A stretch of DNA of 35,361 nt from Clostridiales bacterium 1_7_47FAA (GTDB taxonomy: Bacteria; Bacillota; Clostridia; Lachnospirales; Lachnospiraceae), in contig DS990264.1 of NCBI GenBank assembly GCA_000155435.1, positions 1 through 35,361 of the forward strand. Reading direction: 5' to 3'. The first letter of the stretch is position 1, and every line of letters begins with the position of its first letter. Both the position numbers and the translations under genes were made by a program. The notes under the pieces are model-generated. The model searched no databases. It was not told the DNA's origin and saw only the letters and a list, made by a program, of their open reading frames with translations. Positions 1 to 8,517 of this stretch are shown piece by piece.

Positions 1-1
1 A

Positions 2-424
2 GTAAAAGCATTATGCGAAACGGGCGGGGAGTATGAAGATGTGGCTGAAGAGTTCCGCCGGCTCGCCAGCTATACAATTTCAGAAAGGTTAAATGCTTTA
101 TACCGCACGATTGAGCGTCCAAATGGGGAGTTGATGGAACATCAGCTGAAGATGCTGAATGTACTTTTCCGGATATTCTCACAAAATTTCAGATGTGTGT
201 CCAGTTATATACCGAAGCTTTACTATGGAAATATAAGGATTTTCTGTTGTGAGATTTTAGGAAGCCACTTTTATCCGGGATTTTTTGAGGAAGATTTTGA
301 AACATGGAAACCATATATCAAGGGGAATTTAAAATATAATACAATTGCAGGACAACATTTTGATTGTATTATTGGTGATAATCTGGAAAAGAATATTTCT
401 AAGATTTTAGATTTTAACTATTAA
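2..424 (+). CDS. C-terminal end of a non-ribosomal peptide synthetase or free thioesterase (5' partial)
   Basis: The reading frame is open to the left edge, so only the last 140 codons are present. The ATG/GTG codons inside, for example GTG at 41, are not the true start. The tail resembles the C-terminal part of type I/II thioesterase domains that release peptides from NRPS/PKS lines: a helical lid, a short strand carrying 'YYGNIRIFCCEI', and then 'YNTIAGQHFDCI', in which His119 of the fragment (codon 356-358) fits the catalytic histidine. The catalytic Ser and Asp would lie upstream of the window. The next gene starts 54 bases downstream on the same strand and is probably co-transcribed. I infer that this is the terminal module of a metallophore or peptide assembly line. 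A stand-alone editing thioesterase is the main alternative. Confidence 0.6.
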   Translation, partial: VKALCETGGEYEDVAEEFRRLASYTISERLNALYRTIERPNGELMEHQLKMLNVLFRIFSQNFRCVSSYIPKLYYGNIRIFCCEILGSHFYPGFFEEDFETWKPYIKGNLKYNTIAGQHFDCIIGDNLEKNISKILDFNY

Positions 425-435
425 CGATTGCCAAA

Positions 436-461
436 GGGTGCCCATCACCGTATGGACACCC
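436..461 (+). other. Intercistronic hairpin
   Basis: A 10-base-pair stem with one internal mismatch (GGGTG-C-CCAT / ATGG-A-CACCC) and a six-base loop lies between the thioesterase stop and the ribosome binding site of the next gene. No T-run follows, so it is not an intrinsic terminator. It could protect processed mRNA ends or tune coupling between the two genes. The function is inferred only. Confidence 0.4.
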
Positions 462-478
462 TGGAAAAGGGGCGGAAT

Positions 479-1561
479 ATGAAGAAAGTCGGGATATTAG
501 GCGGAACTGGTGAAATAGGAAAAAGAGTTGTTAAACTGTTGGAGAATCAATATGAGTTGCTAGTTTCCTATCATTCGGTAAAACCATCAGTTACTGCCCA
601 TAACCAATATATCCAATTAGATGTAGATATATCTGATGACTTAGAAAGCTTTTGCAGTCAGTGCAGTATTATCGTAAATTGTGCAGGAGCCTCCTTTGTC
701 AATGGAGAAAAGATTGCAAGAGCAGCGGCTAAATATCACATACCTGTTGTGGACCCTTCTGGTGAGGCATTTTTAGAAGACAGAATAGCAGATATAGAGA
801 ACGAATCGGTTTATGTGCTTTCCAGTGGCTTCTTCCCAGGAATGACTGGCCTGTTGATGAAATATTTATGTGAGAGCTTAAAGTCAGTAGATTGTATTAT
901 GGGGTTGAGCATCACGAATGAAATTCCGAGCAGATCGGCAATCAAAGATTTTATTTTGACAAATACAGCCGGATTTGGAACTGCATTAAACTATTATGAA
1001 AATGGTGAATTAAAAAGGGATGAAACACCAATCTACAGGATTGTAGAAAATAAGGAGTATACATTGCAGAACTACTATACGATAGAATTGCAACGGATTA
1101 CTCAAAAATATAAACCTGAGAGGGCAAACTGGTATTACGCCTCTTTTGGAGAAGAAATCACGAAGTTAATGCAGGAAGCAGTTATCAAATATGGTTTAAA
1201 GCAAGGCGATGAGGCACTGCAGCAAAGTATTGATTCTATTATCAAGCTATTTGAAATGACTGGTGGCTCAACAGCAGCATATAACTATATACATATTGAA
1301 GTAACAGGTTCAGATAATAATCAGGGTCACATAAGAACTGCGGACGTACATAGTTCATACAGTAGTGATATCAGTTCAATTATAGCCGCTTATACGGTTA
1401 AGGCCCTGGTTGAAAAACAACCGGACTTCGGAATTCATTATGCTATGGATATCGTGGATTTAGAAACTGTAATACATGATTTACCACAATTAAATATCGA
1501 CCTGGTTTTGACCGATAAAATATTGGAGAAAGAGGAAACCTATGAAGAAGGATCAATCTAA
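479..1561 (+). CDS. Saccharopine dehydrogenase-family NAD(P)-dependent reductase
   Basis: This is a 360-residue protein. I chose ATG 479 because AAGGGGCGG lies 4-12 bases upstream; an in-frame TTG at 428 has no such site. The N-terminus has a Rossmann signature, GGTGEIG at residues 8-14, followed by a fold typical of saccharopine dehydrogenase-like reductases ('IVNCAG' near residue 65, 'GFFPGMTG' near residue 120). The family reduces imines or C=N bonds, or forms opine-type amines, with NAD(P)H. Its place directly after an NRPS thioesterase suggests that it reduces a ring or imine on the peptide product. That role would match YbtU/Irp3, but from a different enzyme family. The end overlaps the start of the following hydrolase by 20 bases, so the two are translationally coupled. 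The substrate is not visible from sequence. Confidence 0.65.
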   Translation: MKKVGILGGTGEIGKRVVKLLENQYELLVSYHSVKPSVTAHNQYIQLDVDISDDLESFCSQCSIIVNCAGASFVNGEKIARAAAKYHIPVVDPSGEAFLEDRIADIENESVYVLSSGFFPGMTGLLMKYLCESLKSVDCIMGLSITNEIPSRSAIKDFILTNTAGFGTALNYYENGELKRDETPIYRIVENKEYTLQNYYTIELQRITQKYKPERANWYYASFGEEITKLMQEAVIKYGLKQGDEALQQSIDSIIKLFEMTGGSTAAYNYIHIEVTGSDNNQGHIRTADVHSSYSSDISSIIAAYTVKALVEKQPDFGIHYAMDIVDLETVIHDLPQLNIDLVLTDKILEKEETYEEGSI

Positions 1562-2303
1562 GATTCATCTGCTTGGTAATAAAAACGGTAAAAGAATACT
1601 TCTCATACATGGGATGGGATTCAATTGGAAGAACTGTTTTGATAAGGTTCTTCATATATTGGGGAAAGATTATTATTTTATAATTCCGGAGTTGCCAGGC
1701 CATAGTGCTTCGTCCAGTGGTGCGGTTACTTCTGTCATTCTTAGTGCCGACTATATCAGTACTGCATTGCTGAAAAAGGGAATTAATTATGTTGATACAG
1801 TTTATGGCATTTCTTTGGGAGCAAGTATTGCACTTGAACTTGCACTCAAAGGTGATATAAGAATAAAAAAACTGATACTGGACGGCGGACAATATGAATC
1901 TATGGGTAATATGAAATACATATACAGCCTTATTATGGCGTGGCAGATGAAGCGGGTTTTGCATGGAAAGCACATGATGAAGTATATGCAAAAACAAATG
2001 GGGTATTTACATAACAATGATGTCCAGGTTCTTCAGCCAATGGGGGAGGCCGGTATAATCTTTGGAACATTATTACAGACAGCTCTTGCAGCTTACAAGT
2101 ATGATATCCGGAGCAGGAAAGAGAAAATATCAATGGAAGTGGTGATTATGTATGGAGGCAATGAAACATATGCCCCCAATTCTGTTGGTTTAATAAGAAG
2201 AGTCAGTATTTATCCTCTTAAAGTCCGTGCCTGTGAGAAAATGGGACACGCGGAGGCTCTGAGCAGGAAACCGCAGATAATCTGCAATATGATAGAAGCA
2301 TAA
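1542..2303 (+). CDS. Alpha/beta hydrolase (possible type II thioesterase)
   Basis: This is a 253-residue alpha/beta hydrolase. An oxyanion-loop motif 'LIHGMG' lies at residues 21-26, the nucleophile elbow G-I-S-L-G has Ser91, and the probable catalytic histidine is His236 in 'KMGHAEAL'. Glu208 in 'GGNETY' sits where the acid residue is expected. AGAGGAAACC precedes the ATG, and the start lies inside the last 20 bases of the reductase gene. In NRPS operons such small hydrolases remove mischarged groups from carrier domains or hydrolyse the product, for example to release iron from a metallophore. Either role is possible here and I cannot separate them. The substrate is unknown. Confidence 0.65.
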   Translation: MKKDQSKIHLLGNKNGKRILLIHGMGFNWKNCFDKVLHILGKDYYFIIPELPGHSASSSGAVTSVILSADYISTALLKKGINYVDTVYGISLGASIALELALKGDIRIKKLILDGGQYESMGNMKYIYSLIMAWQMKRVLHGKHMMKYMQKQMGYLHNNDVQVLQPMGEAGIIFGTLLQTALAAYKYDIRSRKEKISMEVVIMYGGNETYAPNSVGLIRRVSIYPLKVRACEKMGHAEALSRKPQIICNMIEA

Positions 2304-2318
2304 TGGAGGATTAAAACC

Positions 2319-3272
2319 ATGCCGGAAAAACAGGAAGTGCAGGAATGGTACGGCCGGAACGCCAGGGTTATGCACAGTGACAGTGATTGCTTAATAGAAC
2401 GGTACGAATGCCAGGGAAAGGGTTTGATTGTTACATATAAAGTATTTGAGGGAATGGAAATGGTATTCATGGAGTTTAATTCCGAAGATGCTTTTATTCC
2501 AGTAACCCCATACAGCGAGATTCTGGAGATTACCTGTTGCCGCAGGGGGAGAGTTGTCTGTGAATTTGCAAATAATATATGTGCCCATCTGTCGGAGGAC
2601 CATTTCTGGATTGGCAGCGGGGAGCATCTGCCAGCTTCCTATTATTTCCCCTTCGGTTACTTTGATGCCGTTACTCTGGTGATTGACGAGAAAAAAATGA
2701 GTTTGTCCACGAAAAAGATTATGGCGGATTTTTCCATAGACATTAAGGCGATTGAGGAAAAATTATCATTGAACACTGCATGGTATATCAGCAATATTCC
2801 TTCTAAATTACAGCGATTGTTTGATGAAGTCTATGAGGCAAAAGGGAAAGAGAGCACTTGCTACTTTGCAATTAAAACGTTGGAACTTCTTTTCTATTTG
2901 CAAAATATTGAACGAAATGACGCTGAGAAGGAACAGTATTATCCCAAAGACCAGATCGAGGCAGTCAAAGAAATCTGGAACTACATGATTACTCATTTAG
3001 ACGAGGAGCGTTCACTTAAACAATTGGTGAAAGAAAAAAATATGGGGACTACCATGTTTCAAACAATATTTAATCACGTTTATGGAGATTCCCCATATGC
3101 ATTTTTGAAGAAATACAAAATGGGGATTGCGAAAAAGCTGATTTTAGATGGTGAAATGAAAATTGGTGAAATTGCCTTTTCATTGGGGTATTCCAATGCA
3201 AGTAAGTTTTCTGTTGCATTTAAAGATGTCTATGGTATTTTGCCAAAAGATTATAGAAAGCTGAGAAGCTAA
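2319..3272 (+). CDS. AraC-family transcriptional regulator (YbtA/PchR-like position)
   Basis: This is a 317-residue regulator. Residues 1 to about 200 form a ligand-sensing domain without a clear family signature. Residues about 215-315 are a double helix-turn-helix AraC/XylS domain, with 'SLKQLVKEKNMGTTMFQTIF' as the first and 'KIGEIAFSLGYSNASKFSVA' as the second helix-turn-helix, ending in 'PKDYRK'. GGAGG stands 11 bases before the ATG. It lies between biosynthetic genes and transporters, as YbtA does in yersiniabactin clusters, where the activator responds to the intracellular siderophore. I infer that it activates the transporter promoter near 4850, which has a good -10 but a poor -35. 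The inducer is unproven. Confidence 0.8.
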   Translation: MPEKQEVQEWYGRNARVMHSDSDCLIERYECQGKGLIVTYKVFEGMEMVFMEFNSEDAFIPVTPYSEILEITCCRRGRVVCEFANNICAHLSEDHFWIGSGEHLPASYYFPFGYFDAVTLVIDEKKMSLSTKKIMADFSIDIKAIEEKLSLNTAWYISNIPSKLQRLFDEVYEAKGKESTCYFAIKTLELLFYLQNIERNDAEKEQYYPKDQIEAVKEIWNYMITHLDEERSLKQLVKEKNMGTTMFQTIFNHVYGDSPYAFLKKYKMGIAKKLILDGEMKIGEIAFSLGYSNASKFSVAFKDVYGILPKDYRKLRS

Positions 3273-3292
3273 TAAGAATATGGAGAATAAAA

Positions 3293-4756
3293 ATGGGAAA
3301 AGAAATAGAAATGCAGCATGTGACATTTTCATATCAGCATAAAATTCCCCAGCTTACTGATATCAATTTAAATATTAAGGCAGGGGAAACGGTGGTTATA
3401 ACCGGTCCGTCAGGCAGTGGGAAAAGTTCGCTGACCCGAGTTATTAATGGACTGATTCCTTATTTTTATGAGGGCGATTTAAAAGGGACCGTCAATGTAG
3501 AGAAACAGCCCCTTTCCAGTTATCCATCCTGGGAGAGGGGGAAGATTATAGGCAATGTGTTTCAGGATCCACGGAGCCAATTTTTTGCCAATGAGGTGGC
3601 AGGGGAGATTGCGTTCGGATGTGAGAATTACGGGTATTCGCACGAAGAAATTGTGGCCCATGTCCAAGCTTCAGCCGATAGTATGGGCATAAATAATATA
3701 TTAAATTATAATATTCGGAACCTTTCCTATGGAATGAGACAGAAGGTGGCGATTGCTTCTGCCGAAGCAATCGAGCCTGAAATTTATGTTATGGATGAAC
3801 CCTCCGCAAATTTAGATACGGATTCAACAGAGAGATTGGGTAATACAATAAGGAAACTGAAGGAAAAGGGAAAAACAATTCTGATTGCGGAACATAGACT
3901 TTATTACTTGATGCCAATTGCAGACAGGTTTCTGTATATAAAAGATGGCCGCGTTATGCATGAATTTACGCAGGCTGAAATCAGGCAGCTGGCCGCGGAA
4001 GAAATCCGTAAGCTGGGTTTAAGAAACCCTGACCTGCATACGGTGACTTGTTCTCATATGCCATTTGAAAATAACAGCGATGTGATTTTAGAAGTAAAAG
4101 ATTTATGTAAAACGTTTGGCAAATTAGTGGTTGCAGACCATATCAGCTTTTCCTGCAGGAGAGGAGAATCTATCGCTATCATAGGTTCCAATGGGATGGG
4201 GAAAAGTACAATGGGAAAAATGCTCTCCGGATTATTAAAAGAAGATTCCGGCCGTGTTACTCTGTTTGGAAATAAAAGCAACATAAAAAAGAGGAGGGGA
4301 ACGGTCTGGTATATTCCCCAGGATCTCGACAGCCAGTTGTTTGGTGAGGATCTGATAGACGAACTGATACTGGGCAGTAAAGAATCACCGGAAATAAGGG
4401 AAAAGGCTGGGCAGATATTAACTGAACTGGATTTGTATGAGTTTAGAGAACAACACCCGTCCACTTTGTCAGGGGGGCAAAAACAGAGGCTCGCATTGGC
4501 GGTGGCGTTGATGCATGAAGCCCCCATTATTATCTTAGATGAACCAACCAGCGGCCTTGACGGGGTAAATATGAGAAAGGTAAGCCATGTTATTCAGGAA
4601 CTTGCTGGGAGAGGACGTACAATTCTGGTGATTACCCATGATGCAGAATGTGTGCTGTCTTGCTGCCAGAGAGCAATCAGGTTGGAAGAGGGGAAGGTGA
4701 CAGACGATTTTGTGATAAATTCTGCCGATTATCTACTGGAGAAAATGGGGTATTGA
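3293..4756 (+). CDS. Fused double ATPase of an energy-coupling-factor (ECF) type transporter
   Basis: This 487-residue protein has two complete nucleotide-binding domains. Domain 1 has Walker A GPSGSGKSS at 38-46, an FQDP Q-loop typical of ECF ATPases, signature LSYGMRQ and Walker B with D-loop 'MDEPSANLD'. Domain 2 has Walker A GSNGMGKST near 297-305, signature LSGGQKQR and 'LDEPTSGLD'. The layout is that of EcfA1-EcfA2 fusions (YkoD-like). Such ATPases normally work with an EcfT membrane protein and an S component, but neither gene is adjacent: the AraC gene ends 20 bases upstream and a promoter region follows. It may use components encoded elsewhere or left of the window. The substrate is unknown; metals or the metallophore would fit the context. 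Confidence 0.8.
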   Translation: MGKEIEMQHVTFSYQHKIPQLTDINLNIKAGETVVITGPSGSGKSSLTRVINGLIPYFYEGDLKGTVNVEKQPLSSYPSWERGKIIGNVFQDPRSQFFANEVAGEIAFGCENYGYSHEEIVAHVQASADSMGINNILNYNIRNLSYGMRQKVAIASAEAIEPEIYVMDEPSANLDTDSTERLGNTIRKLKEKGKTILIAEHRLYYLMPIADRFLYIKDGRVMHEFTQAEIRQLAAEEIRKLGLRNPDLHTVTCSHMPFENNSDVILEVKDLCKTFGKLVVADHISFSCRRGESIAIIGSNGMGKSTMGKMLSGLLKEDSGRVTLFGNKSNIKKRRGTVWYIPQDLDSQLFGEDLIDELILGSKESPEIREKAGQILTELDLYEFREQHPSTLSGGQKQRLALAVALMHEAPIIILDEPTSGLDGVNMRKVSHVIQELAGRGRTILVITHDAECVLSCCQRAIRLEEGKVTDDFVINSADYLLEKMGY

Positions 4757-4823
4757 GCTATCTGTAAGAGGATAAAGTTGTTGAAATTTCGGGCTATTTT
4801 CGGGAAGTTATTTTGAAATGGAG

Positions 4824-4852
4824 TAGAGAACCGCGGATTTTTTCGTTATAAT
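4824..4852 (+). promoter_or_regulatory. Probable sigma-A promoter of the ABC/MATE operon with weak -35
   Basis: TATAAT lies at 4847-4852. The hexamer 17 bases upstream is TAGAGA (4824-4829), a poor -35, while a better TTGAAA (4813-4818) is too far away. A strong -10 with a poor -35 is typical of activator-dependent promoters, in line with the AraC gene upstream. Transcription would begin near 4859, about 50 bases before the ATG at 4912. Confidence 0.55.
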
Positions 4853-4853
4853 A

Positions 4854-4883
4854 CACTACAGTTAGTAAAATCTAACTATAGTG
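4854..4883 (+). promoter_or_regulatory. Inverted-repeat operator overlapping the start point
   Basis: Two 12-base arms (CACTACAGTTAG and CTAACTATAGTG) with one mismatch are separated by TAAAAT. The repeat begins 2 bases after the -10 box, where a bound protein would block initiation. The half-sites contain GTTAG/CTAAC, as DtxR-type operators do, but the 6-base spacing differs from the classical DtxR box. The best candidate ligand is the DtxR-family protein encoded at 9940-10326. This is inferred. Confidence 0.5.
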
Positions 4884-4911
4884 CAAATATTATGGAATTG
4901 GAGGAGCAACA

Positions 4912-6732
4912 ATGAAACAGGAAAAGAACAAGGAGGAAAAAAGGAAAACAGGAATGGCACGTTGCCTGGAGCTGGCATCAGAACACAAAGGGTTAGTGAT
5001 TATTTCAGGAATTCTGTCTGCATTGGCGGCAGTATGTTCGTTTATACCTTATCTGTCAATCTATTTTGTTATCAGGGAACTGATTTTGGTGTTTCCGGAT
5101 ATGCCTGCAGCAGATATGCCTGCCATTTTGATGTGCGGCTGGTTTGCCCTGGCCGGCATTGCTGGAAATGTGGTACTTTATTTCTGTGCTCTGATGTGTT
5201 CCCATCTGGCAGCCTTTGGAACATTGTATGAACTGAAATTAAACTTTGCGGATCATATCACTGCAATCCCGTTAGGATATCACCTGACCATTGGAAGCGG
5301 CCGTATGAGGAAAATTATGGACGAGAATATAGAAAGTATCGAAAAATTTATCGCCCATCAATTCCCGGATTTTGTTGCATCTCTTGTGGCTCCGCTTATT
5401 TTAGTCATAATTCTTTTGGCTGTTGACTGGCGTTATGGTGTTGTCTCTCTTCTTGGAATTGTGCTGGCCTTTGCCATTCAATTTTCAGGATTCAATGGGG
5501 CGGCCAAAGAGAAGATGCACCGTTTTCAGTCTGCCCAGGAAGATATGAATAATGCATCTGTGGAATATGTGCGAGGGATGCCTGAAATCAAAGCCTTTAA
5601 TCAGACGGCAGATTCATTTAAAAGATTAAGCAGATCCATAACTGATTACACCTCCTTCATATTGGAATATGCCATGGGGTGGAGGAATTGCATGCCGGCG
5701 TTTACAGCGATTATCCACAGCATCTATTTGTTGCTGATTCCTGTAGGTATATTGATTGGAAGAAATGTGACAGATTACAGAAACTACTCCCTAACCTTTA
5801 TCTTTTATTTGATTTTAGTGCCGGCCATATCTGGCATCTTAAATAAGATCATGTTCATTTCGGAGTCATTTACCCAGATTGACGGCAATGTGGAGCGTAT
5901 GGAAGAAATTTTACATATACCTGTTTTGCCGGATTACAGAGGCGGCGTCAAGGAGCAGGGGAAGGATATTGTCTTTGATCATGTGAGTTTTTCTTATGAA
6001 GCTGAAGCAGATGTGGTTGTTAAGGCGCTGGATAACGTATCGTTTCATGCCAGACAGGGAGAGGTGACAGCAATCGTTGGCCCGTCAGGAGGAGGAAAGA
6101 GCACCATTGCTAATTTGATTTCCCGTTTTTGGGACGTGACAGAGGGAAATATTCAAATTGGAGGAGTAGATATCCGTGAAATTCCCCTTGCGGAACTGAT
6201 GAAGCAGGTTGGTTTTGTATTTCAGGACACATTTCTTTTTAAACAAAGTGTTTTGGATAATATTCGGATGGGAAATCCTGATGCAACAGAAGAGCAGGTT
6301 ATAGAGGCTGCAAAGGCGGCCCAGTGTCACGAATTCATCGAAAAATTGCCGAATGGGTATCATACGGTAATTGGTTCTTCAGGAATCCGCTTGTCTGGCG
6401 GGGAACGGCAGAGGATTGCCATTGCCAGGGCCATAATTAAGGATTCCCCCATCATAGTACTGGATGAGGCAACTGCATTTAGCGATCCGGAAAATGAATA
6501 TTTAATACAGAAAGCTTTTGAGAAATTGATTAAAGACAAAACAGTGGTTATGATTGCCCACCGACTTTCCACGATTCGTAACGCCGACCAGATTCTTGTT
6601 ATAGAGCAGGGACATCTCATTGAACAGGGAATCCATGATGGATTAATAGCAAATGGCGAAAAATACACGCAGATGTGGAACAGTTATGTAGAATCAGTCA
6701 ATTGGAAAATCCATACAGGGAAGGCGGTGTAA
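4912..6732 (+). CDS. Exporter-fold ABC half-transporter, siderophore-import type (YbtP/IrtA-like)
   Basis: This is a 606-residue TMD-NBD half-transporter. Six membrane segments lie in residues about 28-310 and the nucleotide-binding domain in about 345-590. Walker A is GPSGGGKST (390-398), the signature is LSGGERQR (from 494), and the Walker B region reads 'LDEATAFSDPENE', with a non-canonical D-loop (AFSD where ASLD is usual). This 'ATAF-DPENE' form is familiar from IrtA/YbtP-type transporters, which use the exporter fold to import iron-siderophore complexes. GGAGG precedes the ATG. The partner gene starts 4 bases after the stop, so the two probably form a heterodimer in the cytoplasmic membrane. 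A peptide or drug exporter is the alternative. Confidence 0.75.
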   Translation: MKQEKNKEEKRKTGMARCLELASEHKGLVIISGILSALAAVCSFIPYLSIYFVIRELILVFPDMPAADMPAILMCGWFALAGIAGNVVLYFCALMCSHLAAFGTLYELKLNFADHITAIPLGYHLTIGSGRMRKIMDENIESIEKFIAHQFPDFVASLVAPLILVIILLAVDWRYGVVSLLGIVLAFAIQFSGFNGAAKEKMHRFQSAQEDMNNASVEYVRGMPEIKAFNQTADSFKRLSRSITDYTSFILEYAMGWRNCMPAFTAIIHSIYLLLIPVGILIGRNVTDYRNYSLTFIFYLILVPAISGILNKIMFISESFTQIDGNVERMEEILHIPVLPDYRGGVKEQGKDIVFDHVSFSYEAEADVVVKALDNVSFHARQGEVTAIVGPSGGGKSTIANLISRFWDVTEGNIQIGGVDIREIPLAELMKQVGFVFQDTFLFKQSVLDNIRMGNPDATEEQVIEAAKAAQCHEFIEKLPNGYHTVIGSSGIRLSGGERQRIAIARAIIKDSPIIVLDEATAFSDPENEYLIQKAFEKLIKDKTVVMIAHRLSTIRNADQILVIEQGHLIEQGIHDGLIANGEKYTQMWNSYVESVNWKIHTGKAV

Positions 6733-6736
6733 CGAA

Positions 6737-8470
6737 ATGAAATTTTTACAAGAACGACTGTTATTATCTGATAAAGGATATTCAGACCTTAAAAAAGCGA
6801 TTTTTGCCTGCACATTGACAAACCTGTCCATTATGCTTTCATCTGCGATTCCAATTCTGTTGTTCGGCCAGCTTTTAAAGCCCTTTATGGGGCAGGAGAT
6901 ATCCTGGTCAACTATGTGGGTACTATTGGTGATCGGAGTGCTTGCTACAATCCTGGTCTTTATCGCTGCCAAGAATGATTATAAAAAAACTTACCTTGCG
7001 TCATATAAGGAAGCAAGCAACACGCGGTTACGGATTGCTGAACATTTAAGAAGGCTTCCTATGAGCTTTTTTAACACAAAAGACTTGTCAGATATAACTA
7101 CAAATATGATGGCTGATTGTGCCAGCATGGAATCCATGCTTAGCAGTACGATTCCTCCGCTCATAGCAAATATTATATCGGTTACACTTACATGCGTATG
7201 TCTGGCCTTTTTTGACTGGCGCATGGCATTAGCAATATTTTGTACCATGCCTGTCTGCTTCTTTATAATATGGTGCGGCCGTAAACTGCAATTACACCTG
7301 TTTGACCAGCAGGTGGGGGTGAAACTGGCGGCGTCCAGTCAGATTCAGGAGTATTTGGAGGGAATCAAGATTATCAAATCCTGTGGCTTGAGCGGAGAAC
7401 GTTTTCAGACACTGAATAAGGCTCTCCTGGCAATGAAAAAGACGGCAATTAAAGTGGAATTGGCTTCAGGTATTCTTGTGCAATGTGCGAGCCTGATTTT
7501 ACAGGCAAGCCTGGGAATCACTATATTTATCGGTACAGTCCTGATTACAGGTGGACAGATTGAATTATACCCCCTCCTGGTTTTATTGATGTTTTCTACA
7601 CAAATTTATGGACCGATATTATCTATCCTATCACAGCTTACCAGTTTGTTCCATCTGGGAACGGTTACAAAGCGGATGCGTATACTGCTGACAACACCGG
7701 CAATGGAGGGAGAAGAACAGGACATTAAGGATTATGATATCGAGTTAAATCAGGTTACATTTGCCTATGGAAAAGAAGATGTAGTAAAAAATGTTTCGGC
7801 AAAAATAAATACAGGTAGCATTACTGCCCTAGTTGGACCGTCCGGAAGCGGAAAGAGTACCCTGGCAAAACTCATTGCCCGCTTTTGGGATGTAGATAAA
7901 GGTACTGTGACAATCGGCGGTAAGGACCTGAAACAAATTGAACCAGAATATTTAATGCGTAGCATGTCATTTGTTTTTCAGGATGTGACCTTATTTAATG
8001 ACACGGTATTTAATAATATTAGAATTGGAAATATGAATGCCAGTGATGAGCAGGTTGTATCGGCTGCAAAAGCAGCTCATTGTGATGAGTTTATCAGACG
8101 GCTGCCGGAGGGGTATGACACGATCCTTGGTGAAAATGGCAGTACCTTGTCAGGCGGAGAGAGGCAGCGTATTTCCATTGCCCGCGCACTATTAAAAAAT
8201 GCTCCCATTATTCTGCTGGACGAGGCAACCGCTTCCCTTGACCCGGAGAACGAGGTATTGATTCAACAGGCCATTGCCAGACTTGTAGAAGGGAAAACAG
8301 TTATAATGATTGCCCATCGTCTGCGGACAGTAGTAGATGCCGACCAAATCCTGGTATTGAACGAGGGGGAACTGATGGAACAGGGGACACACAAAGAGCT
8401 TCTTGAACAAAAAGGACTGTACAGCAAATTATTCTACATACAGCAGGAAAGTCTTGGCTGGTCAGTCTAA
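6737..8470 (+). CDS. Exporter-fold ABC half-transporter, partner subunit (YbtQ/IrtB-like)
   Basis: This is a 577-residue TMD-NBD protein with six predicted membrane segments in the first ~300 residues. The nucleotide-binding domain has Walker A GPSGSGKST (367-375), Q-loop 'FVFQDVTLF', signature LSGGERQR and the canonical 'LDEATASLDPENE'. Only 4 bases separate it from the previous half-transporter, as expected for an obligate pair. The partner has an altered D-loop and this one is canonical, so the two ATP sites are probably not equivalent, as in many heterodimeric ABC proteins. Context (AraC, NRPS end, iron-type DtxR) supports metallophore uptake. The direction of transport cannot be read from sequence. 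Confidence 0.75.
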   Translation: MKFLQERLLLSDKGYSDLKKAIFACTLTNLSIMLSSAIPILLFGQLLKPFMGQEISWSTMWVLLVIGVLATILVFIAAKNDYKKTYLASYKEASNTRLRIAEHLRRLPMSFFNTKDLSDITTNMMADCASMESMLSSTIPPLIANIISVTLTCVCLAFFDWRMALAIFCTMPVCFFIIWCGRKLQLHLFDQQVGVKLAASSQIQEYLEGIKIIKSCGLSGERFQTLNKALLAMKKTAIKVELASGILVQCASLILQASLGITIFIGTVLITGGQIELYPLLVLLMFSTQIYGPILSILSQLTSLFHLGTVTKRMRILLTTPAMEGEEQDIKDYDIELNQVTFAYGKEDVVKNVSAKINTGSITALVGPSGSGKSTLAKLIARFWDVDKGTVTIGGKDLKQIEPEYLMRSMSFVFQDVTLFNDTVFNNIRIGNMNASDEQVVSAAKAAHCDEFIRRLPEGYDTILGENGSTLSGGERQRISIARALLKNAPIILLDEATASLDPENEVLIQQAIARLVEGKTVIMIAHRLRTVVDADQILVLNEGELMEQGTHKELLEQKGLYSKLFYIQQESLGWSV

Positions 8471-8517
8471 GGTGTTACTTAAAATATGGACAGTTAAAAA
8501 GATAAGGAAGTGATTCT

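Noticed and set aside
428-478. Upstream TTG start for the reductase, adding 17 residues
   Set aside because: The extension runs through the intercistronic hairpin and lacks a ribosome binding site. ATG 479 gives the normal Rossmann start.
4881-5231. 116-codon plus-strand frame overlapping the first ABC gene
   Set aside because: It overlaps the ABC half-transporter in another frame and has no recognisable domain.
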